Shown here piece after piece: positions 21,638 to 32,766 of a DNA stretch of 64,000 nucleotides. The notes under the pieces were generated by a model that made no database searches, was not told the origin of the DNA, and was given only the letters and a program-made list of their open reading frames with translations. The number at the start of each line of letters is the position of its first letter. Position 1 is the first letter of the stretch. The position numbers were made by a program, and so were the translations under genes. Source of the stretch: Pyrenochaeta sp. MPI-SDFR-AT-0127 (Eukaryota; Ascomycota; Dothideomycetes; Pleosporales; Cucurbitariaceae); contig JAGTJM010000019.1 of NCBI GenBank assembly GCA_020747015.1, forward strand, positions 124,001 to 188,000. Direction: 5' to 3'.

Positions 21638-22851
21638 TTTTCCCTTTGTTGCTCCTGACTCGGAAAGACTGATGCACGTTGTTATGCCTTGATCTCAATG
21701 CATACAGGCTTCATGGGAATCCGCGGGGTAGGAGGGGCATCGATTGCAGTAACGACTCCAACCTCAAGTCGAGAAGGGGAACAGGAAGAGAAGGAGAGGA
21801 GGGGGGGAGTACTAACTTTACAGACATACTGAGGCCCTGTTGGAAACTTGTTCGGGTATAAAATATGAATAGTTCGCCCACCACAAACTGCCTTATGCAA
21901 GCCGGCTCAACCCTCCCAGATACTGGCCCACTAGCTCGCCGTAAGGAACCGCTTGAAGCGCCCGCTATTGAACCTAACGGGCCGATGTCCGCTGCAAATC
22001 ACAGATTGTGCTGCGCCTCCAGCGCTATGCGAGTGATCCGTTTAGCGTCGAGTGCGGAGACTGAACGGTGGGGCCAGGGGGTGGGGATTTGCGTGTCGCG
22101 GCGAAGGCGGACGTGTCGAGCACTTTTTAGGTCTATCACAAAGAGTCTATCGAGGGACGGGAAGGAGTGCAGACTGTCGGAACTTAAAACCGAGCGAAGG
22201 ATTCCACGACTTGGGGCCACGGAAGGCGGAAGGAATTGCAACCGCAATGTATGACCCGCAGCATGTCGTGGTCTCGTGATTGCGTCACTGGTGCAGACGT
22301 GTGTGCAACACACTACACGGTTGATGTGTAGCACAATTACTGGAAAGATTTGCAAGGCAACAAGAACAGATTCGTGCCTGGGCCTATGGGACAAGCTCTT
22401 ATCGGCCCAGCTGTGATTATACTTTGGCGGCAACGAATTTGGTTCATACATATTATCGATCACTAGTGCGAAGATGTAGGTGTGCCTGATTAACTACGCC
22501 ACCAACAGCGACATGCTTAACCGCAAAATAAATTGAACAGCTGCAGGAGAATGACTCTCTTACGATATAACTCAGGGTTACGAGCGTCACCCCTGGCCAT
22601 ACCTGCTTCATTCATCTTATCAGATTCAACACTAATTTATCGAAGACATCCACTGCAGTGGAGAGCCGGATTCATTATTCATCCTATTCGTTCTTACTAT
22701 GTCGTTGCGCAATAAGTTACATAACAGAGATACTTGGCCAAACCTACTGCCTTCTCGCCGTTACCACTGCCTATCCACCAAGTGACTAAACTCCACGCAA
22801 TGCACGTAATTCCAAACAACGCCAACCTATGCTTCGCTCGGTATCTGCAGA
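21638..22851. other. intergenic
   Basis: 1.2 kb upstream of the WBP2-like gene and downstream of the mannosidase. Opposite-strand frames at about 21999-22463 overlap each other and show no domain. No RNA gene seen. Confidence 0.55.
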
Positions 22852-24702
22852 TCATGCACCGAGCCTGAAAGGATGCGCTTCAGTGTTGAAAACCCACTCG
22901 TCCAAACTAATTACCTCAGGTGCACTAAAAATAAGGTAAAAGTACTTCAACGTCTCCGCAAGCCAAAAGGATTCCATACTGTTGTCCTTCTCCAAATCTT
23001 TCCTCCCATTCTCTGTTCCTCCATCGCCGCCCTTATCGACCTTCAGTGTCACGTCTTGGATTGCTGCGTTGGCAAAATCGGTTCTAGTGTGCCGCTCGAT
23101 GGCTTGGAACATGTCCCAAGCTATATCTTGGTATTTTTGTTCACCCGTGATGCGGTACATGTAGAAAACGCTTTCGATAGCTTCAGGACGCAGGACATAA
23201 CGTGCATCCAGCACTCGTTCAAAACCCGGGAATTGTTGGGGTGGCCATACATTTGGGTCAAAGGTGCAGTCGTCGGCGTTGTGAGAAGGATGGGATGATG
23301 AGCATGCCAGCATGGTAAACGTCTCTGGCATGATGGAGTTGGGAGCATGGGTGTATGCCCATACACAGGAGTCCGTAACTCTACGAGCGTATTCGAGATG
23401 CGTTGGGTTCTCAAAAAGTTTAGATCCGAGAGCAAGCATACCACCTGTAAAGCAGGCGAGGTGCTGGATCTTGTGGTCTCGCACGACGGAGCCATCTCGT
23501 TGCACACGAGCGGATGTTGGTGTAAGAATGTCTGCATTGTTGGGGGTGATGGGGCGAAAGAGCAGGTGCTGGATTGCGGCGTCCATCGCGGACTTATACA
23601 TCGCACTATATTGGGTAGCAGCCTCGGACCCGTGAAGCAGCTGGTACGTCTTGGAAAGGTATTCATAGGCAGAATCGGCCATAGTCCCAAGGCTGAAGAA
23701 TGTGTCTTTAGTAAGGTCATGCTCTTGAACATTTACCCCCACTGGCCATAGCCCAGGAATCTTTGTGGCGTTCTGCTGTAGTTCTAGGGCATCAGTGACC
23801 CTTGTGACTGCGTCGTAGTATCGCATATCCCCTGTGAGTTGAGACAACCGAGTGAACTCTAGACTGAACGACGCCAGTTCCGCCAGAATACCCTGTTGTG
23901 CCGCCTCTTGAAGCAGCCCATTTGCCGCCATCTTCCCACTCCATCTTGTAATCGGCATTCGATTTGGCGTATCAAAGCTCGCGTAGATCATATCGCCCAG
24001 CTCCGTCGCCTTTTGTAACAACCGACCATCCTTACAATTCGTCAAATCATAGGCAGCAAGCAGTCCTCCTAGGTATCGTATCGTCGTTTCGAACATGTTC
24101 ACCTTGCCTTCTCCGGGTGCGAAGACGATCTCAGCAACAGCACCAACAGCCTCGTCAAAATCATCTTTCATATCCATAATCCAAAGTGTGTCGAGGCTAT
24201 CCACAAGCGTAGCACCCCAGCCTCCGAATGTTGTTTTTGAACCGCCTGAAATTGGAAGAAGTTCATCTTGCTTCCAAGCTTGTTCGCGATAAGCTTTCCA
24301 AGAGCGTTCAAAGGTTGATTTCACGGCAGCTTGTCTGCGTCTGCGCACAACTTCGTGATACAGAGGACGGTCTTCTTCAGTGAAGTTATATTGTATCTTT
24401 GGAAGGCTTCTCGCTTTCTCCATCGGCAATTGTGCGAAAGTCTCTACGGGGTAGTGCTGAGCGACATCTCTCCAACGGAAGCCATCGCTCGGGCCTAATG
24501 CTAACGATGGGTATGGAGGGGTCGAAGGACATGAAGATTGACTTGAAGGGAACCTCTCGGGAATTGGAAGAATCCACAGCGTGCCGCTCGAACGATAAAG
24601 GAGAATTAAAGCGAAGCAGATGAGAATGAGTAGCCCAGACCATCGAACACCCACACGTGGTCTGTATGGAGAATACCCAAAGGAACCTTTGCGTCCATGC
24701 AT
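22852..24702 (-). CDS. class I alpha-1,2-mannosidase (GH47), type II membrane protein
   Basis: A single-exon frame of 616 residues. A short basic N-terminus is followed by one transmembrane segment (about residues 22-38), giving a type II Golgi/ER topology. The GH47 domain fills about residues 110-612: FGGWGATLVDSLDTLWIM, MFETTIRYLGGLLAAYDL, HLACFTGGMLALG, YVLRPEAIESVFYMYRITG, the late SMESFWLAETLKYFY and the C-terminal NTEAHPF, whose Thr binds the catalytic calcium in the family. It trims alpha-1,2-linked mannose from N-glycans. Whether it is an ER or Golgi enzyme cannot be told from sequence. The acidic catalytic residues appear intact. Divergent from DLT1, with 690 bp between the starts. 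Confidence 0.95.
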   Translation of the reverse strand: MHGRKGSFGYSPYRPRVGVRWSGLLILICFALILLYRSSGTLWILPIPERFPSSQSSCPSTPPYPSLALGPSDGFRWRDVAQHYPVETFAQLPMEKARSLPKIQYNFTEEDRPLYHEVVRRRRQAAVKSTFERSWKAYREQAWKQDELLPISGGSKTTFGGWGATLVDSLDTLWIMDMKDDFDEAVGAVAEIVFAPGEGKVNMFETTIRYLGGLLAAYDLTNCKDGRLLQKATELGDMIYASFDTPNRMPITRWSGKMAANGLLQEAAQQGILAELASFSLEFTRLSQLTGDMRYYDAVTRVTDALELQQNATKIPGLWPVGVNVQEHDLTKDTFFSLGTMADSAYEYLSKTYQLLHGSEAATQYSAMYKSAMDAAIQHLLFRPITPNNADILTPTSARVQRDGSVVRDHKIQHLACFTGGMLALGSKLFENPTHLEYARRVTDSCVWAYTHAPNSIMPETFTMLACSSSHPSHNADDCTFDPNVWPPQQFPGFERVLDARYVLRPEAIESVFYMYRITGEQKYQDIAWDMFQAIERHTRTDFANAAIQDVTLKVDKGGDGGTENGRKDLEKDNSMESFWLAETLKYFYLIFSAPEVISLDEWVFNTEAHPFRLGA

Positions 24703-25392
24703 TGGGGGCAGCTCGTCCAGCTGTACGATGGAAAGAAAAAAGTGATGGCAAACATTTTAGGCATTATTGGAGAGATATACTCGCCGCTAGAGCAGCGCTA
24801 TGATTACGGACAATCCGCGTTTCAGTAGTGATTTTACTGTCTGCAAAGGCTCGAGTTGCATGCAGGCTAGCGACTTGCATCATGATGCGTCTCAGTTTGT
24901 CGGTCATGTAACACTTGGCAGTAAACAAATAGCCCACATCGATATCGCATTTCGAAACAGGCTCGTGGCCGGCAGATGGTAGTATTGTGGAGAATGAGAA
25001 TATTTGCCCTCGTCAGATAGTGAAAGGCGTAGAGTGGTGAGTGTGGGCACCGTTGTAAGATTCATTGCTCAATGACGGCGGCCAAACCAACGTATTGAGA
25101 TGCCATGACAATGAGATGACCGATTTATCTAATATGGCTAGCCATTGCATCCGGCACTATCCATTGTGAATTGCAAGTATGGTAGTTGCGAGTGAGACGA
25201 AGATGCCGATGAACTCATGGGTCGTGCGTGCATGCGTCAGTGCCTTGGCGCCTTCCAACTTCCAATGCACCTCGTGGGCTTCTCCTGGACACTCCACCCT
25301 CGCAACAAAAGCCATGTAGCACCAGCTTCAGAATCCATAATTTCTAATCGCCCGATGCATTCCTTATTTGTCGCCCTAATCAGACCGCCGCC
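24703..25392. other. divergent promoter region, mannosidase / DLT1
   Basis: 690 bp between two genes transcribed away from each other. No coding frame is supported. It should carry both promoters; no distinct element could be named. Confidence 0.55.
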
Positions 25393-26775
25393 ATGCGCAT
25401 CCCCCTTTTCCGCATCTGGTATTCGACAACATACACCACCCTCCTTATCATTCTCCTCCTTCTCCTCGCCATAGCCCCTGGCGACACAATCTACCAATCC
25501 ATCAAGACCGGCGAGATCCAGAAACTTTTTGTTATTGGCGGCGTGTATCTGCTCACGTTTCTTATCGTGCTGTTGATATACTCGACGAGGATTTATACAA
25601 ATCGGACAGTGCTACAGGCAATACCGAAGGGCTATGTGCCAGTTGAAGAGGGAGAAGTGGGCAAGGGGGTGCGCAAGATGGTGGTCAAGCATCTGAGGAG
25701 GAGTGCAATTGTGGCGTGGGACAGCCGGCCAAGGGATGTTCGGGGGGAGGTTGGCCTTGTGGGTGAAGACGAAGAGGATGAGGGAACAAGGCCGAACACA
25801 GCGGACAGTAAGAAGAACAAGGAGAAAGAGAAAAACAAGGCGCATAAGAAGAGAGGTTATCACCACGCTCCCGATGCGACAATTCTACCCGTGTCTATAA
25901 AGTCACCACCTTGGGGTCATGTCTCCCATCCTGGTTGGGCCTCCCCGGCGTCTCCAGACCTCCCAAATCTACAATTCTGGAACGTCGTATGCGAATTAGC
26001 GAACCTCATCGAGGCAAAAGCCGTCTCTCTTGCTCCGCCTGATCCCGCTCTCGAAGGGCTCATGCAGTACCCTGATAACGCTCCGCCCCTCCCAGATGCA
26101 CAGATTGTCACACTTCTCCAACGCCCACGAGCAATGGGTCTCCGCGAATACCTTGCTCGGCTTGCAGACTTTGGACTACTCAATCCACCAAGTCTAGGGC
26201 CCACATTCCTCGCTCAATACGAACGCGCGCGCTTCTCCACCGACCCTCTCACCGAGACCCAATTTAGAGACATCATGGCTGTATTCGCAGACATTCTGAA
26301 CGGCATGACGGAAATTGACCCTCTAGTCATCGAAGAAGCACGCGCGCAAAGCATAGCATCCGATACGCGCAGTCTGGCGCCTACAGAGTCTGACACATCT
26401 AGTATGAGCAGCTCCTCGCACTCTCCTCGCCCGTACCGCACACCGCAGTTCGATCGCCAACGCTCCGCTTCCTCATACAGCGAGAATGACAGCCTGAGTA
26501 GTGGGGAAGGAACGCACAGTCCACAGACACTCCGCACAGCACCCTCACGCCAACGGCAACGCAGCTTTGTCTTTGCAACGCCACGCACGCCGTCTGAGCG
26601 GTCACTTTCAGAAACAGGCTCTGTGATGCGTCACTCACCGCAGCAACGCAGCCCCTCGACCATGTTGCCAAATTCTTCGTCAAGCTCGCTGAGGTCGGCA
26701 CATTCGATTATACGGTTGCATTTGAATCCGAGCCTAGGGGAATTGCCGTATCAGTATCACATTGATGGAGGGTGA
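25393..26775 (+). CDS. DLT1: DLT1-like (defect at low temperature 1) membrane protein
   Basis: A single-exon frame of 460 residues. Two transmembrane helices lie near the N-terminus (about residues 13-29 and 44-64), separated by a short loop with PGDTIYQSI. A long cytosolic region follows. Conserved blocks visible are the N-terminal MRIPLFRIWYS, TNRTVLQAIPKGYVPVE, PPWGHVSHPGW and a helical block around EYLARLADFGLLNP. The last 120 residues are Ser/Pro/Arg-rich low complexity with many SxS sites, likely phosphorylated. Yeast Dlt1 is named for a cold-growth defect; the biochemical role is unknown. The charged Lys/Glu stretch at about residues 135-150 is probably disordered. Confidence 0.85.
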   Translation: MRIPLFRIWYSTTYTTLLIILLLLLAIAPGDTIYQSIKTGEIQKLFVIGGVYLLTFLIVLLIYSTRIYTNRTVLQAIPKGYVPVEEGEVGKGVRKMVVKHLRRSAIVAWDSRPRDVRGEVGLVGEDEEDEGTRPNTADSKKNKEKEKNKAHKKRGYHHAPDATILPVSIKSPPWGHVSHPGWASPASPDLPNLQFWNVVCELANLIEAKAVSLAPPDPALEGLMQYPDNAPPLPDAQIVTLLQRPRAMGLREYLARLADFGLLNPPSLGPTFLAQYERARFSTDPLTETQFRDIMAVFADILNGMTEIDPLVIEEARAQSIASDTRSLAPTESDTSSMSSSSHSPRPYRTPQFDRQRSASSYSENDSLSSGEGTHSPQTLRTAPSRQRQRSFVFATPRTPSERSLSETGSVMRHSPQQRSPSTMLPNSSSSSLRSAHSIIRLHLNPSLGELPYQYHIDGG

Positions 26776-27600
26776 AGATGCGAGGACTGAAGGATATTAA
26801 ACTAAACACATGACAACTACAAATCAGGTTCAGCGTGAGTTGAACCAATATGGATTGATCATGCGCGAGCCGAGTACGATTGAGACTCGAGCCAAGGCAA
26901 GAACGCACTCATCATCAAAGACAGGACGAGTCGCGGTCACACTGATGAGATGAGAGGTCATCATCGATCATTTGATGTATGGCATGCCGCAAGCCAGAGT
27001 CTTCACGGCTCAAGGCGAGTCCAGTTTGGAATACGTGGAACGTTTTTGATAGTAATAATAATATTAGTCACAATTGAATGCATGTCATGAGAAAGATGTT
27101 ATAATATCGTGGTGACATTGCTACCTAACCTATTCCACTGAAGGAGAGGGGAGTGTATAAATCCACGATTAAGCTGCTAAAAAGCAAAATCCATGAGAAG
27201 CTCTGGTATCATACCGTCAACCAATGTGAGCTCTCTGTGCGAACTTTTACGCTCGCACACGTCAACGCGCCGTCGCATCCATCCTCGTTTGATCAATCTC
27301 GATATCATCCCCACACGTAGCCATACTCGCCAATGTAATCGTACTAAGGCTAAAAGGAAATAAAAAAAAGCCTCTGTGAATATGATTACTGGAAGCAAGA
27401 GCTCCCCACCCAAGTACAGATGTCTAATCGTGTCGAGAGAAATCTGGGGAATTTTGAAAGAGCCTGGAAAGTAAAAACCGCCCACCGTAACACCATGCAA
27501 TGCCGCAAAAATGACAAGGGTAAGAAAAGAAGAGCTCGAGTCAGCGCCATACACACCGAAAAGTATGTATTGTGAGGCTCATCGACGCTCTGGTAAGTGC
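26776..27600. other. intergenic, 3' regions of DLT1 and TBP
   Basis: Convergent 3' ends of DLT1 and TBP. A 125-codon minus-strand frame (27177-27554) starts 46 bp beyond the TBP stop and encodes several hydrophobic stretches. It has no recognised family and most likely lies in the TBP 3' UTR; it is discussed under findings. Confidence 0.5.
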
Positions 27601-28449
27601 TCAAGACTTGCGGAAGTCCGACAAGACAGGGTAGATGAGCTCGAAAGCTTGGTAGATCTCCTCGCGTACTTTGGCGCCAGTGAGGACGATCTTACCACTA
27701 ACGAAGATGAGCAAGACGATCTTAGGCTTCATCATACGATAGATGAGACCGGGGAACAGTTCAGGCTCGTAAGACGAGAAAGTATGATGGCGCGAGGCAA
27801 GTCCCTCCAAGCGAATGGGGAACTTGATGTCACAAGAGCCAACAATGTTCTGAATCTTGAAGTCCTATTGCGCTGTTAGCAAAAAGCCCAGGATGGCTAG
27901 TCCGACACAACGTACGGTGAACTTTGCGTTAAACCCCAGCTTCTGGATAATCCGCGCATATTTGCGGGAAGCGAGGCGGCTATCATCCTCAGACTTGGCA
28001 CCAGTCACAACCATCTTTCCACTCGCAAAGACCAAGGCCGTCGTCTTGGGCTCACGAATACGCATAATGACGGCAGCAAAACGCTTCGGGTTGTACTCGG
28101 CATTGCGAGCGTGTAGCGCGATGGTCTTAAGGTCGAGGCGAGCGGAGAGGTTGACGGTAGCGACAATGTTCTGGAGGGTAGGCACGATGCCAGAGGGCAC
28201 TTGACCGTTCTGTGTATCGGGAGTAGCCGCAGGAGTGGCAACGCCGTTCGCGTTGTTGGCATCCTGTTGAGCGTTCTTCTCAGAGGACGGGGGAGTCAGG
28301 TCCCCGCTGTTGGGGAACGCGAGGGAGCCCGGTGCCACGAACTGAGAGCGAACGTTAGAAGGATTTGGAAGGGTACAAACATCACTTTAGCTTACCGTCT
28401 TGGCCTGGGCGGCGGTGGACGGGTGCGAGTTCAGAGAGTTTGGATCCAT
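27601..28449 (-). CDS. TBP1: TATA-box-binding protein (TBP)
   Basis: Exons (minus strand) 28449-28396 (54 nt), 28341-27916 and 27864-27601, with introns of 54 and 51 nt, all phase 0, give 247 residues. The variable N-terminus (about residues 1-68) is rich in Asn, Pro and Thr. The saddle-shaped core comprises two direct repeats. Repeat 1 carries IVPTLQNIVATVNL, NAEYNPKRFAAVIMRI and ASGKMVVTGAK; repeat 2 carries DFKIQNIVGSCDIKFPI, SYEPELFPGLIYRM and VSGKIVLTGAK. Repeat 2 begins right at the second intron. It nucleates RNA polymerase I, II and III pre-initiation complexes in the nucleus. The core shows no odd substitutions, and the gene is a single copy here. Confidence 0.98.
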
Positions 28450-31400
28450 GATGATATGAATTGAGGATGGTATTCCGAGTGATGTACTCGTGGGAGGTAG
28501 AGGTCTAGAGTGTCTTGACAGACTGCGTGGGTCAGACTATGTTCTTGGACGGCAGCGACGGTCAAGTGTGGGGCGGACTACGAGATCGCGAGTATAGTGC
28601 GAGGTCGGTCGACGCTTTGGATGAGGAAGAACTTGTTCTTGGGGTAGGTGGAGACGGTACCGGACGCAGGAGAGCTACAAGCGAATGTGTCCCTCGCAAA
28701 ACGCTGACAAGAGTGGCGCCGATGGCTCGATGAGTGTCGCGGACGACAGCAGGTTAGTGGAGAGATTGGGTGGAGAGACCAAAAGCGAAGCCAGCAAGCC
28801 TTTGGCGGGGTGCGTCGGGAAATGCGACTTGGTGGGTCGAGGCTGCTCGTCAGACTATCGCAAGCGAATGAGGCTAGCGCCTAGTCGCAAAAATTGCCCT
28901 GAACCTCTTGAGAGAGCGGAAATGTGCGAAATTTGCACACGAGGGTCCCGAATCGCAGTATTAGTGAGCGCGCAGTTTGGAAAGCGGTGTTTTCAAGCTG
29001 CGGCGTGGTGGGGTTGCGGGGGAGGTTGGTGTGAGGCGGCGATCGAGAGCAAAGGCCAAAAGGGTTTTGAGGGAGGGAGGGAGGCCCGGGTTTTATAGGC
29101 GCTGGAGCCTGCCAGCCTGTGCATCCGTGCGCCGCTAGTGGCAAGATTAGGGGCCGCCAATGGGGCTTAGCGCAGTCCTGCTGCTTTTAGCGCGAGAAGG
29201 TTCTGCGCACGAAAAGGGGCTGCTGCTACCGTCATGCACAGGCGCGTGTCGCCCCTTCACACACACTCTTTCTCTCTCTCCCCACAGCCTGTTCTCCTTG
29301 CTCGCCTACTGCGACGCTGACGGCCGTGAAGGAGGGGGGGAAACGGGGGGAAGCTGGGGCATGTCAGCGCACTCTATCGCGTACCTTCCTCTCTCCCAAG
29401 GCCAAAGGTGCAGCGACGATGCTGTGGGCCGTGCCTTCCTCGATTACCAGCAATGACGCCGCACTGATCGGGGCCTCGGATCAAGCGATGGGACCCCCCG
29501 ACAAGCCCGCGACCACTCACCCCCGTCGCCTCACTTGCCGCACCCAAAACACTCTCTGCCCACCAGACCAGCGATGAAAATTTTTGTCGCGAACTGCCTG
29601 ATTGAGAGGCGACTGCGGCGGCGGCGAAAGGGGCGCATCTGTCGCCGCCCTGGAATGCGCAACCTTCTGAGACGACTGCGCGTCCCCGCCTGTCTCTAGG
29701 CATGCACCACCAGCAACAAACACCAAACAACAAAAGACAAGGCCCCTCCATATCGCGGCGACGACAAAGACATGTGCAAAAAACGCCGTCGAAGCTGCCC
29801 GAAAGCGCTGATCGCACACTGATTGGCGTGCAAAAAGTGCAGCCTGTTCCATGGTACCCTGTGGTTGGCGCTCTTCTCCGCCGCAAGCCGGTCCCAGACT
29901 ATGACTCACGACAGCGCTGACCGGAAAAAAGACACGTCTCGTCTCCCCCATCCGGTGAGAGACGTTGATTGCGCACCTGCGACGAATGTCGACCTTTCTG
30001 AAACATGAATTTGCTAACGTGCGACCCGTCCAAGGAATCCAGCTCCATTTGTCGTGCACAGCTGGTGGTGCGACTCGCTACACAATCAGGCATTCATCCG
30101 TGCCGTGTGGGGGTATTAACCATCAGCACTTGTAACACCCATCACCGACCATGTCAAATTTGACATGGAGACCAACATGCGCATTCTCTGTCACATCTCC
30201 CTAAATACCTGATGAGAAACAATAATGCAAAACAGTGTTTGTGTCATCAAGCCAAATATCTAGGCCTGCGGCCTTGCGCAATCCTTCACACTGCACAGCA
30301 ATTTCGACAGAGTCACTACAATCACAAGTGCAACGTAACGTGAACCACGTTTCCTCAAACAAGGTACATACATTTACACTGCCAGAATTGGAATGTGGCA
30401 GTCTGAGAAGGTAGTTCTCGTTGGCTGACACACATCCACCTTGGCTCACATCATACACCGTATACTATGAACACGACAACATGCGTGTCCTACATAGCTG
30501 TACCGACGGGTGCAGTCTGTCGATACATTCTCCAGTCCCTGATTGTCAGTAGTTCCCGCTGCAGCCTTCTTGAATATGCCCTGTTGCCTAGTCTTCAGTA
30601 TGATGTTATCTTCAGCCTTGCACCACATATAACTGATCTCACTACTACAATATACTTACGGATGTCATGCAATCTAAATCACTCTAGTTAACAATTCCAA
30701 TGACTGAAATAATGACTTTGACGAATGGTTCAGAGACGAGCACTGATTGCTTTTTCTTAATTTACATCCTCTCTGCAATGGTGACATGTTATTCACTCTA
30801 GGCAGCGCAAGGCAACCCAGTCTGGGAAGACCACTTTCCCAATGATTCATGCTCGAGTGAACCATGTTCATTGGAAAGGCATATCCACATGCCCGGGTTA
30901 TACCTCTTGTGGAGAAAGTTAGTATCTTCTTCTGATCAGCATGCCAAAAGCATGTTTCATTGAAGTAAAAGTCGGATCGGTAAGGATGGTCTTGGATACA
31001 AGGCTATACAAATAAGAGAGCGTATTGGGTCATCTTAAGCACACCTAGTATCATATAGAAGTCCCCAATGACGTCTCTGACTCTATCGAGTGAGGCAATG
31101 GTGTGTTTGAGTTGTCGTACGCAATTTCAATTTGTCAATAGTTGTTTCTTCTGTCATTGAATTAACTTAACTCTTCCATGGAGACAGTATTATTCTAGAG
31201 CCTTGTAAGTGATTTGGAAGATTGAAGAACTCTGATTCACGATATCCTGAAGAAGGCAATGCTAAAGCAGGGCTGAAGTATGACGGTCGATGTACCGTCT
31301 CATGACACGAGGAAAACAGCGAACGAGTTCATTCTTGTCCGGATATTTGGAGATGAGGATGCATACCAGGGTAAAGAAGTCAAGTTGGCGGGGTAATGGG

Positions 31401-31640
31401 TATGTTGAGATTGCAGCTGAAGGCAAACCCCTCATCTGTCTTGCTTGTCTCAGCTAGCGTACGTCTGCTACGAAGCAGCTGAGAAGTGCTACAGCTCTAG
31501 AAGACAGCTGAACTTGGAACAACCTAGCTGCGAACTACATAACCCCTTGATCCTCGCTGTGCATAATCAAATCATTTACAACGTTCCTCGCTTACATTTT
31601 AACCCTCTTCGTGTAAACCTACCGTATAATATTGCTGAAC
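28450..31640. other. 3.2-kb gene-free stretch upstream of TBP
   Basis: This is the longest stretch without a supportable gene. The part next to TBP (about 28.5-30.0 kb) is GC-rich, with a pyrimidine-rich CT stretch near 29262-29285 and G runs near 29328-29350. The part nearer the Pmu1-like gene (30.1-31.6 kb) is AT-rich. Open frames of 137-180 codons exist (28685-29098 plus strand; 29374-29886 and 29517-30059 minus strand), but the minus-strand ones overlap in different frames and none shows a domain. A long TBP 5' leader, possibly with a leader intron, could occupy part of it. Confidence 0.5.
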
Positions 31641-32634
31641 ATGTCGGGTCGAACCTGGAAATATGTTGCACAGCATGGATACTTCTCTCATGATCAAGAT
31701 CCTGAGAACTCAGGCTTCGAGGCGACGACCAGGCCAGGCCTTGGTATCCTGCATAGAGAATATCCGACAGATCTCGAATTTGATCCAAACGGCCAGCAGT
31801 CTGACTGGGAACGCTTGAAGTACTACGTGACCAGCCTAAACCAGAAAGATCCCGAACATACACGTTACAAAATGCTATATATTGCTCGTCATGGGGAAGG
31901 ATTTCACAATGTGAAGGTAGCGCAAGTTGGATGGGACGAATGGGAAGTAAGTGATTTAAAAACATCGAGTATTTTCAGTCATCTTGAAAGTTCAAGAACT
32001 ATTATAGATGCCAAATTTGGGAGATTCAAAGCTCCCTTGTTGTAAGACTTGAAGGCTGACTCGGTTTTTGCAGCGAAAATGGTCCAAAGAGCCCGGTGAT
32101 GGTACCATAACGTGGCTGGACGCTGATCTGACGCCCAAGGGTGAACAGCAAGCCCACGATATAGCAAAATTCTGGGAATCTGAGAATATCCCGCCCCCAG
32201 AGAGTATCTACTCAAGTCCTCTACAGCGATGTTTGCATACCACTGCACTTGCATTCGTACCCTTTCTCAACGCTGTGCCGGGGAAGCAGCCTGTCGTGAA
32301 AGAGAAGTTGCGCGAGAGGCTAAGCGGTTACACCTGCGACCAGCGCAGTAGCAAGACTTGGATCACAGACGCATATCCCTCCTTCAGCATCGAAGATGGG
32401 TTCACCGAAAATGACGAATTGTGGCTACCCGATCGGCGAGAGACATCTAGAGAACACGTAAAGAGGAGTAAAGAACTGTTGAACGACTTGTTCTCGCACG
32501 ACGACAGCAATACCGTCGCCATGACAGCTCATTCAGGCACTATCATGGCCATATTTGCAGCAACGGGATGGAAGGAAATATCAGTAGCTGCAGGCGCGGT
32601 ATACCCGTTATTAGTTCGTGCTTCAAAAACATGA
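31641..32634 (+). CDS. Pmu1-like histidine phosphatase (phosphoglycerate mutase superfamily)
   Basis: Exons 31641-31946 and 32074-32634, with a 127-nt intron (GTAAGT...TTTTTGCAG), give 288 residues. The catalytic signature LYIARHGEGFHN lies near residue 82. The conserved LTPKGEQQAHDIAKFW and YSSPLQRCLHTT follow, then the second His in AMTAHSGTI at about residue 265. The size and the N-terminal layout resemble the yeast Pmu1 group of putative phosphomutases and phosphatases. The substrate is not known. It is a different subfamily from the long histidine phosphatase at 13.5-15.8 kb. It is convergent with the first RING gene, 132 bp away. Confidence 0.9.
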
Positions 32635-32766
32635 TACATAGCGTCCTAAAATTGAATATACTCGCACACCTGGAGGAAAAGATGGTATATTGGGTAAGGA
32701 TTGGATTGTCTTTTACTATTGACGAGAATGTTGTGTGATGATCGCTTCTGTGAAAGGAACGATGTT

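Noticed and set aside
29374..30059. Two long overlapping minus-strand frames (170 and 180 codons) upstream of TBP
   Set aside because: They lie in different frames over the same GC-rich DNA, show no domain or splice signals, and are best explained by few stops in GC-rich sequence.
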